Assembly (NCBI GenBank): GCA_022225965.2
Contig: JAKJXP020000159.1
Coordinates: 1 to 64,000 of the forward strand
DNA: 64,000 bases
DNA from: Diatrype stigma
Taxonomy: Eukaryota > Ascomycota > Sordariomycetes > Xylariales > Diatrypaceae
Direction: 5' to 3'
Of the stretch, positions 22,343 to 32,705 are shown piece by piece. Under the pieces are notes generated by a model. That model had not been told where the DNA came from, did not search any database, and was given only the letters and a program-made list of their open reading frames with translations. Both the position numbers and the translations under genes were made by a program. The first letter of the stretch is position 1; each line of letters opens with the position of its first letter.

Positions 22343-23673
22343 GACAAGTTGTTGTTGAATTAGGTAACCATATTAATTGTTCTAGTGAACAACCTGATGG
22401 GACATCTATTACAGTAGAACCACACCCTGATTATCCAGGTTGAAGTAGAGTTACTAAAAAGAACTCAAATGGTGAAACAGTAGAAGTGTTGCATGTCCCT
22501 AGTGACCGTGTACCTGCTCATCTTTCCCAGGGTTCTATATCTAACCCTATACCTGTGGACGATTCGGATAGTTCTACTTCTAGTCCTAAACCTATGGGAG
22601 AGGGTTCTGTATCTAACCCTATACCTGTATCAGATTCAGAGGATTCTGATCTTGAAAAGGAAGAAGGTGGAGAAGAAAAACCAAAGAATTCTTCATCAAA
22701 TGATGATAATGGTAAAGGAGGAGGTTCGAATCCTTCTTCAGGTCCTTCTTCAGGTCCTACTGGTTCTTCTGAAGAAGGTGCTGGTTCTTCAGTAGGTAAT
22801 TCTACTAATAGAACTAAGGAAGTATTAGGTAGTTTATTAGGATCGTTAGGTGGTTTTTTAGAAAATATACCTGATGTTTTAAATAACCTTTATTTATGGT
22901 GTTCTATTATGAAGAATCTATGCATACCATTTAATTCACAATATTCCTTTTGGTTTTGAAGGGGGAATATTGTATTGACACTTTGTAGTATGATCATTTT
23001 TGTATATATCAGTTCATTATTGAGGTTCTTAATATCTTTAAGTAGTGTTAATACAATATTACCTATAATTAATAAATCTTTCAATAAAGATATGATTGAT
23101 GCGTTATTCTCCGGGGATGGATTAAGCCCTAATGTTTGTTTGTGCGCAGGTTCCGACGAACCAGATGACAATGGTGAGAGTTCTAAAGACTCTGAATCTT
23201 CTGACTTACCTGAAGGTTGTGATGAGGGTGAGAGTTCTAAAGACTCTGAATCTTCTGACTTACCTGAAGGTTGTGATGAGGGTGAGAGTTCTAAAGACTC
23301 TGAGTCTTCTAAGTTACCTGAAGGTTGAACTACGGAAGTTTCCGTAGACGAAAAAGGGGTGAAGACCATAGTACATATTCCACCCAGACTTGCTGAATTG
23401 CAAGAGAGACATGGTAAAGTAGAAGGTAAAAAAAAATTCGATGCTTTCAATAGATTAGCGGAGAAGATTGAGAAGGAACGTCCTTGAGATAGTGAAAAAG
23501 TAGGAGAGGATCCTTCGGATCCTTCATCAAGTGAAAAAGTAGAAGAGGATCCTTCGGATCCTTCGGATCCTTCGGATCCTTCATCAAGTGAAAAAGTAGA
23601 AGAGGATCCTTCGGATCCTTCGGATCCTTCATCAGATCCAGGATCTGATGGAGGATGGGATGACATTTTTTAA
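22300..23673 (+). CDS. Acidic Ser-rich ORF overlapping the cox3 3' end
   Basis: An ATG at 22300 inside the last cox3 exon, in a different frame, opens 457 codons to TAA at 23671-23673, with three TGA read as Trp. Residues 1-20 are hydrophobic ([14 protein letters not shown]), then come acidic and Ser/Pro-rich repeats. At residue 231 the same hydrophobic segment returns (MIIFVYISSLLRFL), encoded by a degenerate copy of the cox3 3' end. Then come three repeats of ESSKDSESSDLPEG, a more ordered segment (IVHIPPRLAELQERHGKVEG) and a DPSDPS-rich tail. I do not recognise a family. It could be a membrane-anchored protein or an accident of duplication. Translation is unproven. Confidence 0.6.
22948..23034 (+). 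pseudogene. Displaced copy of the cox3 3' end
   Basis: Reads, in the cox3 frame, FEGGILYWHF, then (lacking Val-Asp) VVWSFLYISVHYWGS and a stop. It matches 22250-22342 with a 6-nt deletion and several substitutions. It lies inside the acidic ORF. Confidence 0.85.
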
Positions 23674-23756
23674 TAATTAAGTTAGCTTTTGGTTTCATTT
23701 TTCTTTTTAAACACTTATATTTTTATATTTAATAGTCCAACCTAAAAAAAAAAAAA

Positions 23757-23828
23757 GATTCTTTAGCTTAACAGGTAGAGCGCATTTTTGATAAGAATGA
23801 TATTCAAGTTCAAGTCTTGAAAGAATTA
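23757..23828 (+). tRNA. trnI: tRNA-Ile (anticodon GAU)
   Basis: Acceptor gattctt/aagaatt, anticodon stem cattt/gaatg around ttGATaa, T arm tcaag/cttga. Confidence 0.88.
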
Positions 23829-23883
23829 AAAGTATATAGTGATATATTTACCCCCCCCCACTCGGCTCCTATCCGAAGGATAG

Positions 23884-23926
23884 TGTTTTCTTGCTTGACC
23901 CTCGTCAGGGTCAAGCAAAGAAAACT
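23884..23926. repeat. D-family hairpin
   Basis: gttttcttgcttgaccct and its complement agggtcaagcaaagaaaac form a long palindrome. Related copies are at about 53636-53733 and 55688-55740. Confidence 0.85.
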
Positions 23927-23948
23927 ACTGCGGCGGGGGGGGGAATAA

Positions 23949-24036
23949 AGAGAATTGATCGAGTGGTTTAAGATGGTAAGCTTGAGTCTTATTTGGCCAA
24001 AAACTGGTCACATCCGTTCGAATCGGATATTCTCTG
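23949..24036 (+). tRNA. trnS: tRNA-Ser (anticodon UGA)
   Basis: Acceptor agagaat/attctct, anticodon loop ctTGAgt in a taag/ctta stem, a long variable arm (ttggcc ... ggtca) as expected for Ser, and T arm catccgttcgaatcggat. Confidence 0.92.
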
Positions 24037-24218
24037 CACTTAAGTTAGAGTATATTTATTCTAATTTTTATTTAAAATAAGGTAATTTTATGTAAATTAA
24101 CGGATTATAAATTAAAAACAAAAAATAAAGGGAGTTTAATGTTTTGCGAGCCTTCGGCGTCGTACGCTTCGCTACTCAAAATAAATAAATTAAAAATAAT
24201 AAGCTAAAATAAATAAAA

Positions 24219-24291
24219 CGGATTAGGCCCGGGTAGGTTAGGGACTGCATTTGGGTTGCAGAGTAGTTACGTTCGAATCGTAATAATCCGA
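24219..24291 (+). tRNA. trnP: tRNA-Pro (anticodon UGG)
   Basis: Acceptor cggatta/taatccg, anticodon stem ctgca/tgcag around ttTGGgt, T loop ttcgaat. Confidence 0.93.
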
Positions 24292-25751
24292 AGCTAATGA
24301 TTCATAGTGATATAATGTACTAGATATAGAAAAATATTTATATATATAATATAAATAAGTATACAAAGAGACTATTATGGATCCCTGTAATAAGCTATGT
24401 ATTAAAGAGTAGTAGAAAAGAATAGTTATCATCCCCCCGCACTCCTGCGGGGGGAAAGTATATAAACTCTTAGAGAAATTAAATAATAAACGAAGGCGAA
24501 TTGAAACATCTTAGTAGCTTCAGGAAAAGAAATCAAACGAGATTCTACGATTAGTGTGAATGAAAGTAGAGTAGCCTATATACTATATGTAGTATATTAA
24601 TAAGTAAAATGGACACAAATCTGTTTAAATCTTAAGGGGAACCTTCCTCTAAGGCTAAATATGATACATAAGCGATAGTGAAATAGTACCGTGAGGGAAG
24701 GGGGTTGAAGCAGTAGTTTTATAAGCAGCTCGAGCTGGGGCAAGAGCGTACCTTTTGCATAAGTGCGACAAGAAGTGATAATCGACAATTAGGTGAAATT
24801 CCTACTGATTTATCCTATAATCTGACTCTACCTGCACATGCTATGAGAGTAATTTTGTAGTGTGAAGCTGCAGGGACAATGTAACAATATATCTATCTTA
24901 GATATCATATGATAATAAGGTTGATGGGCAAGGTCAATCCTAAGTATTATATGATAGTAAGGTCGATGTGCTAGAGTAATTATCTTTATGGAGAACGAAA
25001 GTGAATACACATTGAGGCATCGTAAAAGGTGAATCTGATAAATTTAGGGTAAAACTTAGATTTAAAGGATTATGACTAAAGACGTTTATTTCTTATGCTG
25101 ATAAACGGATAGGATCAGGGTCCGGTGTAAAGTGTACGTCCTAAGGAGATAAGTAAAGGTGTTGATTATTAAACTTGGTAAGCCCTTAATTCTCTGTAAT
25201 GCAGAGGTATCATATAAAGAATGCAAATTCCGAAATTGGTATAACGAATTCAGGGTAGAAGAACGTCTAAAAAGCGAATGCGGACTGTTAATAAGTCCGA
25301 TAGAGTATAAAGTGAACAATAGGGATTCATTCATGACTTGATCCGAGAGGATGCTGACTTAGACATTGTGACCAACGTAATTATAAATAACTTGAAATTT
25401 AGATCACCCAGCCCGGGTTCAAAACTGTAGTCATGCAGTTAAGGAAACACAGCAGTATCGGAAATTTCCGACGGGAGAAATAAATCACGATTAATAATTT
25501 TTGTATAAGTGGAATTACAAATATATAATAGTCAACTCTGATTGTAAGTGTCAACAACAGGAAAGTAGACAACCTAAATTAGAGCAGGAGACTTCGATAG
25601 AAACCGTTGAGGTTAATAGGATTGCAAAATCAACTTAAACGAAATTGAATCGGCTCAGAATTTGCGTAGTCACTAGCGCCACTTGAATGAGCATAAAATA
25701 CAAGTGAAAATAATAGGACATCTCCACTCTGAATAATAAAAATTTTAAAAT

Positions 25752-27719
25752 ATGAAAATGATAAAAATAATAATGAAAAACAATATGAAAAATTATATTA
25801 GTAACAGTAGCGTGATGTGATCAAATGTAGGACTAATAGAACAAGGAGATCTCAAACTGGCAATTGGGGAGAGAAATCTAAGTACTATGAATGGAATCAA
25901 GAAAAACATTGATTCTAAACCAAAAAGTTGACATTATATAGATTGAAAGAAAGCAGAAACAAAAATTAGAGATCTTCAAGGGAAAATAGTTATTGCTACA
26001 TTAGACAATGATTTTAAAGAGGTGTATAAATTACAATGAATAATAATAAGCTGTTTTGAAGCGAAAGCAATAGCAGTCAGAAGAGTAATCACAAACAAAG
26101 GAGGGAAGACAGCAGGAGTAGATGGGAAAATATGAAAAAACCCGGATATGTACTGAGAAGCGATTGATAAGTTGACTGAGGTTGTTAGAAATCCAGTGAA
26201 TTACAAAGCAGAACCGGTAAGGAGGGTATATATACCCAAAGGAAATTCTAAAGAAATGCGACCGCTTGGAATCCCTACAATGTTTGATAGAGCAGTTCAA
26301 GCATTATATCATTTAGGAGTTGAACCGGTAGTTGAAACTCAATCAGATCCAAATTCATTTGGATTTAGAAAGAATAGATCTACTCAGGATGCCATAACAG
26401 CAATAAGAAGTTTAATGGATAAAAAAACTCATCCACATTGAATTCTTGAAGCTGATATTAAAAATTGTTTTCCTAGTATTAATCATGAATTCTTAATGAA
26501 ACATACTCCGATACGTCATAAGATGATATTAGAGCAATGATTGAGATCTGGAATAATGGAAGAACTAAATTTCATAGAAACAGATGTAGGAACTCCACAA
26601 GGAGGAATTATGTCGCCAACGCTATGTAATGTAGCTTTGAATGGAATTGAAGAGGTAATAAAGAAAGCGAATCCATTAAAAAGAGGAATAAGTTCTGGAG
26701 TGCATGTAATAAGATATGCTGATGACATGATTATCACAAGCAAAACACAAGAAATAGCTATTAAAAATAAAAAAATACTCGCAGAATTTTTGAGTGAAAG
26801 AGGACTAGAATTAAGTGAAAGTAAAACCTTAATCACGCACATCAAAACAGGATTTAACTTTTTAGGATTCAATATTAGAAGGATGCCTTGAAATTCCAGA
26901 CTTAACCAAGATTCTGATCAAGAAACTGTACTGATTATTAAACCATCTGAGAAAGGGATAAATAAGTTAAAAGAGACGATAAGAAAGGTTCTAATTAAAG
27001 ACAAACCTATTGAAAGAATAATCTCTGAAATGAATCCAGTCTTACGTGGATGAGGGGAAGATAAAAGAATATCATATCACTCTCAGGATACTTTTATAAG
27101 ATTAGATCATTGAATACAAACAAAAATGAGAAAATGAGCGTTCTGAAGAAAAGGTTCAAAAAGAAAGAATATAAACAAATTTATAATTCCAACTGAAAAT
27201 CGTAAATGAAATTGAGGTTTATCTTTAAAGAAAAAGTTAATTAATTTAGCGGAAATATCGATTGTAAAATTGAGACCACTAAAGTTAGATAAAAATCCCT
27301 TCAAAATTGAAGATCAAAAATATTTTGAAGAGAGAAAGATGAAACTCATAGATGCTAAATTTAGAGCAACCATTTATGGGATATATAAACAATTATGTCC
27401 TAATTGTGGAGAATCTTTACATAATGGGGAAATAGTAGAATTACATCACATCATTCCGCGCCTTGCGTGTTTTCCCCTTTCTCTCCCTTTAGCAAAGTGA
27501 GAGAGAAAGAGGAAAACTACTAAATCCAAAGGAAAGTATAGCATCGAAAACATTGTACCATTACATCAAATTTGTCATCAACAAGTAACGTATGGAGATC
27601 AAAGTTTAGAAAGATTTAAAAAGATTAAATCCAAGGATATGAATCAAATAAAGAAAACTGAGAGAACTAAAGGAAAATTGAAGATGACAAAGACATTAAA
27701 ATCAAAATCTATTGGCTAG
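25752..27719 (+). CDS. Group II intron reverse transcriptase/maturase with HNH domain (rnl-i1)
   Basis: ATG at 25752 to TAG at 27717-27719, 655 residues in code 4. RT pieces: GKTAGVDGK, YIPKGNSKEMRPLGIP, FGFRKNRSTQDAI, VGTPQGGIMSP and VIRYADDM (intact YADD). The HNH domain has CPNCGESLHNGEIVELHHIIP, then a C-family hairpin (about 27459-27517) inserted in frame, then VPLHQICHQQ. Unlike the cox3 RTs it starts inside the intron, as it must in an rRNA gene. It is a different RT lineage from the two cox3 ones. Confidence 0.92.
27459..27517. repeat. C-family hairpin inside the RT HNH domain
   Basis: tgttttccccttt ctctccc and the partner gagagaaagaggaaaac form the palindrome. The frame remains open and adds about 20 residues right after HHIIP. 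Confidence 0.85.
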
Positions 27720-28708
27720 AAAAGAGAGGAACGAATCTCCAAAACGAGGGATAGAAATCTCTTTTAAGTTTGGCTGCACGAGCCGTGTGCGGTGAAAGTC
27801 GCACGCACGGTTCTAAGGGGGGGAAAGTCTGCGAGGACCTACCTATCCCAATTGGGTCACCAAGTTAACATTAGATGCGAGCTATTCGCGTAGTTAAACC
27901 GATGATCAAAAAATGAATTAGTGTCTAAAGTTAGACCCGAAGCTAGGTGATCTTACTATGGTCAGGATTGTGCGACAAGAAGTTGTATGTGCCAATGTGG
28001 TGAGATTCCACCGGGAATGTATCTAGTCCCCGAGCCTAGTCACGGGTGCTGGATAGAAGTTTATCTTAATATCTGTAACTCTATGGTTATTAATTAAGAT
28101 AAGTGAATTGAAAGTGCTAAGCCGTGATAGATTACCGTACTTTTTTTTTTTAAAGGCTGGCTTACTTTGCTAAAGCAGGGTGTAGTTAGTGAAAGAGTGC
28201 GTTGGGTAAACGTTAGGCTGAATTTATACCAACTATGGGGAACGAAAGTAAAGTATGCGAAGAGGCGGTGTTTTAAGTGTAAACTAATTAGGACCTAGTG
28301 AGTTGTTATTTTTGTTTAGAGGGATTATACTAAACTTAAATAATTAGATGAGTAGGAGGTTAATTACGATCCTTGGTTAACCCTAGATACCAAGCTACTC
28401 CACCGTATAGCATGCCCCCTAAGGTTGAATATTAAAGTGGTACATACAGAACTTGGTAAGCCCCAAGTCCACTGTTTATTGTGAAATGATCACAATAATC
28501 AAGAGGCATTGTATAATAACTAAAACAATGTAACGGACTGGGGGTATAGGAGTCTTTAAAAAGCAAATGCGCGTGAGTAATGATCGCGATAGAGTAGATT
28601 AATACTATTCTAAATTATGATTAATGAAACATTTTTACAGATAAAACTTAGCGTTATTATTAGCATAGTTATTTAACCTTAATGTTTTTCCCTGGGCTCC
28701 GCCTTGTT

Positions 28709-28756
28709 TTCTCCTTTCGTCCCCCCCGCAGTAGTGCGGGGGGGGAGGGGGAAAAC
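28709..28756. repeat. C-family hairpin with GC core
   Basis: gttttctcctttcg ... agggggaaaac arms around cccccccgcagtagtgcgggggg. It abuts leader A copy 1. Confidence 0.8.
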
Positions 28757-28869
28757 TAAAAATTTAATATTCTCATGTTTAAAAATTATTATTATATTTA
28801 GGTAGTGAAGTTTGGAGTTATTAAAAGGTTTATATTTACCAACCTTGATATATATTTATGTATGAATAA
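28751..28869 (+). promoter_or_regulatory. Leader A, copy 1
   Basis: A module of about 120 nt directly before the HEG start: tattctcatgttt, an AT spacer, ggtagtgaagtttggagtta, then ggtttatatttaccaacctt and the start ATG (MIKIINK). Near-identical copies precede the ORFs of rnl-i3 and, more diverged, rnl-i4 and rnl-i5. Role inferred: 5' leader for translation in an rRNA context. Confidence 0.7.
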
Positions 28870-29991
28870 ATGATTAAAATAATTAATAAATTAAAATTCT
28901 CTTATCTTGCGGAGTGCAGACTTTATGGCTTTTGTAAACAAGGTGCTTTTATTCGTAATAAAACACCCTACCTATTTTCTTCAGCCTTTCGCCCAGGCCT
29001 AGCTGGGCTAGGCCGAAGGGAAGAAAATTTTTTATTTATACGTCGTTATAGTGCAGTAACTGGATCTTTAATTAATGGTCTAGGTAATAGAGCTTTGAGT
29101 AGCGCAGTCACGACGCTTCCGGTTCATCCTTGATTTATAACTGGATTTACAGATGCTGAAGGTTGTTTTTATATTGGTATAACCAAGAGCACTAAAGTTA
29201 ACACAAAATGGGAAGTTCAGCCTTCTTTTAAATTAGAGTTACACATAAAAGATTCAGAATTATTAAGATTAATACAAAATTTCTTTAATGTAGGAAACAT
29301 AAAAGTTTTTAAAGATAAAGCTGCATATTATGTTAACTCTTTAAAAGACTTAAAGATTATAATTAACCATTTTGAGCAGTATCCTCTTCTAAGTAAAAAA
29401 CATGAGGATTTTCTACTATTTAGGGCTGCAATACTGCTTTTGCTTAATAAAGAGCATTTGGCAGAAGAAGGGTTACTAAAGATAGTTAGTATGAGGGCTT
29501 CTTTAAATAAAGGGTTATCTGACAAACTAAAGCTTAGTTTTCCTGATATTGTTCCAGCTATTAAACCCTCAGCTCCTGTTTTTTCTATAAAGGATGCTGA
29601 ATGATTAGCAGGATTTATTACAGGTGAAGGTTGCTTTCTGGTCGATACTTACAAAGCTAAAACAAAAATGGGAGTAGGGGTTACCTTGCGATTTAAAGTC
29701 GCTCAACATAACCGTGATTTGGATATTTTGAGATCTTTGGTAGTCCATTTTGATTGTGGTTCTGTGCAAAAATCAGGAGATTCAGTAGGAGAGTTTTGTG
29801 TTGCTAAATTTGAAAATCTAATACTTAAAATAATTCCTTTTATTGAAGAACATCCTATACTAGGATCTAAAGCTTTAGATTTCTCAGATTTTAAAAAGGT
29901 TGCAGATTTAATGAAAGAGAAGGCACATTTAAGTAAAACCGGATTAGAAAAAATATTAGCCTTAAAATCACAAATGAATAGAGGTAGGTAG
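28870..29991 (+). CDS. LAGLIDADG homing endonuclease in a group II intron (rnl-i2)
   Basis: ATG (MIKIINK) to TAG at 29989-29991, 373 residues. Motifs are WFITGFTDAEGCF (about 29130) and WLAGFITGEGCF (about 29602), each followed by its domain body (YPLLSKKHEDFLLFR, HPILGSKALDFSDFK). The first 85 residues look like a targeting-style or linker extension with a run of Ser/Tyr. Intact. It sits in the position where group II introns normally hold their RT. Confidence 0.92.
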
Positions 29992-30768
29992 TTTTATTGT
30001 TGTTGCATGATCTTTTGGAATTAGGGCCGCGCGGCCCATTTTTAGACGTGTGCATTCAAGGTAACATTAATCATTAATCATAATTAGAATATAGCTTCAA
30101 AAGGCTAAAGAAAATAGTACCATTTGAAGTAATTAATCATATACTTGGACCGAAAGGTCGCAGACTTAAAGAATCGGTGAAACCGTTTATTATTTCTTAG
30201 CTATGGCAATGGTTGCATAGCTATTAAAGAGTAAATTGCTAAGTATGGCTAGAAAGGAGGGCTGGATAATAGAAAGCTTAAATTTCGAGAGTGGTTGCCT
30301 GAGCGGTGTGAGCTGAAAGGTTCACGCACCGTTCTTGTGGGGGGAAAGCTTGAGAGAGCCTACCTATCCAGACATAAAAGTCCGAACGGGTTAGAAAAAT
30401 GAGGATAAGCTCTCATGATAGCCCATGTGGAAGTAAACCTTCTGCAATATATCGTCCAAATTGACGGGGAACCCCTAATAGCAATCTTAACTAACTTAAT
30501 GTAGAGATATAATTAAGGGCGCAGGTAATGACTCGCGGTGTAGTAAAATCAAGATTGATATACGTAAGTATAATGGGCAATCCGCAGCCTAGCTTCATAG
30601 TAGACTGTGAAGAAGGTTCATCGACTAAAAGGTGATAGGTGTTCTCTTTAGATGTGTAATTCATTAGAGAGTTTGCTTAAGATATAGTCAGGCCTCAATG
30701 GAGACATTGCAGGATAATATAATTTATGTTTAACTGGAATATTCCAGAAAAATTCTCTTTAAGTTTTT

Positions 30769-30884
30769 ACTAAAAATTTAATATTCTCATGTTTAAAAAT
30801 TATTATTATATTTTAGGTAGTGTAGTTTGGAGTTATTAAAAGGTTTATATTTACCAACCTTGATATATATTTATGTATGAATAA
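30769..30884 (+). promoter_or_regulatory. Leader A, copy 2
   Basis: Nearly identical to copy 1 (28751-28869) from actaaaaattta through the start codon and MIKIINK, but it precedes a GIY-YIG gene in a group I intron. Confidence 0.72.
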
Positions 30885-31617
30885 ATGATTAAAATAATTA
30901 ATAAAAATTTGTTAGCTGTAGGTGTTAAGTCTGTTAGTAATAGGTTTAATTCTACTTTATTCCCTTCTGGTATCCTCGCGAATAATTCAAAATTTATTGA
31001 GGATTTATGTCCTGTGGTTAGATATAGCGACGCTGATTCAGATAAAGTGCAAATTTTGGCAGATAATCGTAAGAAAGTGGGTGTTTATCTTTGAATGAAT
31101 AATGTTAACGGGAAAAAATATGTAGGAAGTTCTGTTAGTTTAAGCGTTAGAATGTATAGCTACTATAGTTTGGGTTCTCTAGCTAAAAGTAATAGACCAA
31201 TAGATAGAGCGCTTTTAAAATACGGGTTTTCTAGATTTTCGTTTTATAGAGTACTGTACTTCTGAGAATGTTCTTGAACGTGAGCAGTATTACTTAGATT
31301 TAATAAACCCTGAATATAATATTGTTGAGAATGCAGGTTCTACAATAGGTTATAAACATACTGAAGATTCTTTAGCAAAAATGAGGAATTTTGTGTTAAG
31401 TGATGAAGTTAGAAAAAAAAAAGCTGTTTCGACAGTCAACGCTTCGGCTGCTAATAGAGTACCTATTATAGTTGAGAACTTGAAAACTAATGAAGTATCA
31501 GAATATATTAGTATTATAGAAGCTAGTAAGGTTCTAGGTGTTCATAGTACTACAGTTGGGCAAGCAATTTCATATAATAGACTTGTCAAGAAAACGTACC
31601 GTGTTACAAAAAAATAA
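30885..31617 (+). pseudogene. GIY-YIG homing endonuclease with one frameshift (rnl-i3)
   Basis: ATG at 30885. Frame 1 encodes VGVYLWMNNVNGKKYVGSS and continues to KYGFSRFSF. Removing one T from the T run at 31242-31245 restores IEYCTSENVLEREQYYLD and the C-terminal NUMOD part (SIIEASKVLGVHSTTVGQAI) to TAA at 31615-31617. So either a dead gene, a programmed shift, or a one-base homopolymer error. Confidence 0.85.
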
Positions 31618-32366
31618 GTGATTTAAATAATTAGAGAGAATAAACATAAACATAAATATATTATCCGTTAAATGGATAGTTTTTGTCTTTCTTCGAGAGA
31701 AGCGTAAACTATTTAGGGAGAAAAGTCTTAGCTTTGCCTTCCCCCCCCCCGCACTACTGCGGGGAAAAGAGGGCAGAAGAGATAATCTGTATCGTAGCAT
31801 AGATATCCGAAGAACTATGGTAAGTATGGTGAATTTTCGCCCTATTATTAGACATATAATAGTAATCTGGCTCATGTCGGTGGAACCTAAAACATCTTTC
31901 CTTCGGAGAGATGTCATGGCAATACCGAGGGAAGTTTACTCAGTTTGTGAAACAAAAAAAGATCGCTGAGTATAACCCCGTAACGACTTTGCCCTAAAGG
32001 GCAGGACGCTATATTATTGTATACTTTACTTTAGCGGTTAATTAAGTATTGTCTATAGCGTATGCCAATACTTCTTTGTTTTAGGTGTTTCGACCTCAAC
32101 AACAAAGACAAATAACACATAAGACCCAAAAGTATAATAATTAGTGTAACACGCCAGTTCTTTACGGTTTCAAATTTAATAAGGTGTAAGACAAGAAGAT
32201 AGATATTGATAATAGTTAAGTAATTTGTATGATTCCTAGCCTGCGTACGAAGATTTAAGCAGGGGCTGGGAGAAAAATAAGGATGGTTGTGCTCACTCAA
32301 ATTGGTATATATCGCTTCATAGTTCATTTAATTAGCTGCCTATCGCTCGGCTCCTATCCGAAGGGG

Positions 32367-32585
32367 CAAAAAAAAAGCAAAAAAAAGTAAAATCTAAATT
32401 TGCTTAAATGTGTTGTTTAGATTGTTTAAGATTTTAGTTTATTTTTTTTTTTTGCTTTTTTTTCGTGTTTTCTCCCTTTCTCTCCTATCCCCGGAGGGGA
32501 TCGGGGGCGAAGCCCAGACAATTTTTTTATTGTGTAGAAAAAATCCGGAGGGCTAAGCTTCGCTTCGAGAGAAAGAGAGAAAACT
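32367..32585. repeat. Adjacent B-family and C-family hairpin elements
   Basis: The B element (taaaatctaaatttgc ... agatttta, T-rich arm) ends where a C element (gtgttttctccctttctctcc ... gagagaaagagagaaaac) starts; leader A copy 3 follows directly. Confidence 0.75.
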
Positions 32586-32591
32586 ATTTCA

Positions 32592-32705
32592 AAAATTTTT
32601 ATATTCTCATGTTTTGATTATTATTATAGTTTAGGTAGTGAAGATTTAGAGTTAGTAAAAGGTCAAGATTTCCTAACTAATTTTAAATATATATTATATG
32701 AATAA
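32592..32705 (+). promoter_or_regulatory. Leader A, copy 3
   Basis: Keeps tattctcatgttt, ggtagtgaag, gagttagtaaaaggt and the start ATGATTAAA, with several substitutions relative to copies 1 and 2. Confidence 0.62.

Larger units (their letters stand above)
24763..27852 (+). mobile_element. Group II intron rnl-i1
   Basis: Starts GTGCGACAAGAAG after ...ccttttgcataa and ends AAT before tgggtcacc. Domain V is at 27780-27813 (gagccgtgtgcgg ... gcacggttc). Confidence 0.92.
27970..30375 (+). mobile_element. Group II intron rnl-i2 hosting a LAGLIDADG gene
   Basis: Starts GTGCGACAAGAAG after ggtcaggatt and ends near 30375. Domain V is at about 30303-30336 (gagcggtgtgagc ... caccgttc). Typical domain I text (gaacttggtaagccc) occurs near 28450. 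No RT is present. Confidence 0.88.
30407..31812 (+). mobile_element. Group I intron rnl-i3
   Basis: Begins after ...gaaaaatgaggat. The core (about 30450-30720) has gacggggaacccctaatagc, gggcaatccgcagcc, gttcatcgacta and agatatagtcaggcct. The ORF lies after the core. Ends G before aactatggtaag. Confidence 0.83.

Noticed and set aside
22493..22795. Leu-rich ORF in another frame of the acidic region
   Set aside because: A shadow of the Ser/Asp-rich repeats read one base off; it lacks any feature of its own.
23170..23650. Direct repeats that might be a CRISPR array
   Set aside because: The units are in-frame coding repeats without unique spacers, and CRISPR is not expected in a mitochondrion.
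22890..23698. Two antisense ORFs of up to 258 aa
   Set aside because: They mirror the repetitive acidic ORF; all recognised genes are on the + strand and the sense ORF uses code 4 consistently.
24828..25341. Short ORFs on both strands before the rnl-i1 RT
   Set aside because: They fall in group II domain I structural sequence and show no protein features.
31570..32327. Antisense ORFs of 98-115 aa in rnl-i4
   Set aside because: They overlap intron structural and exon rRNA sequence and have no motif.
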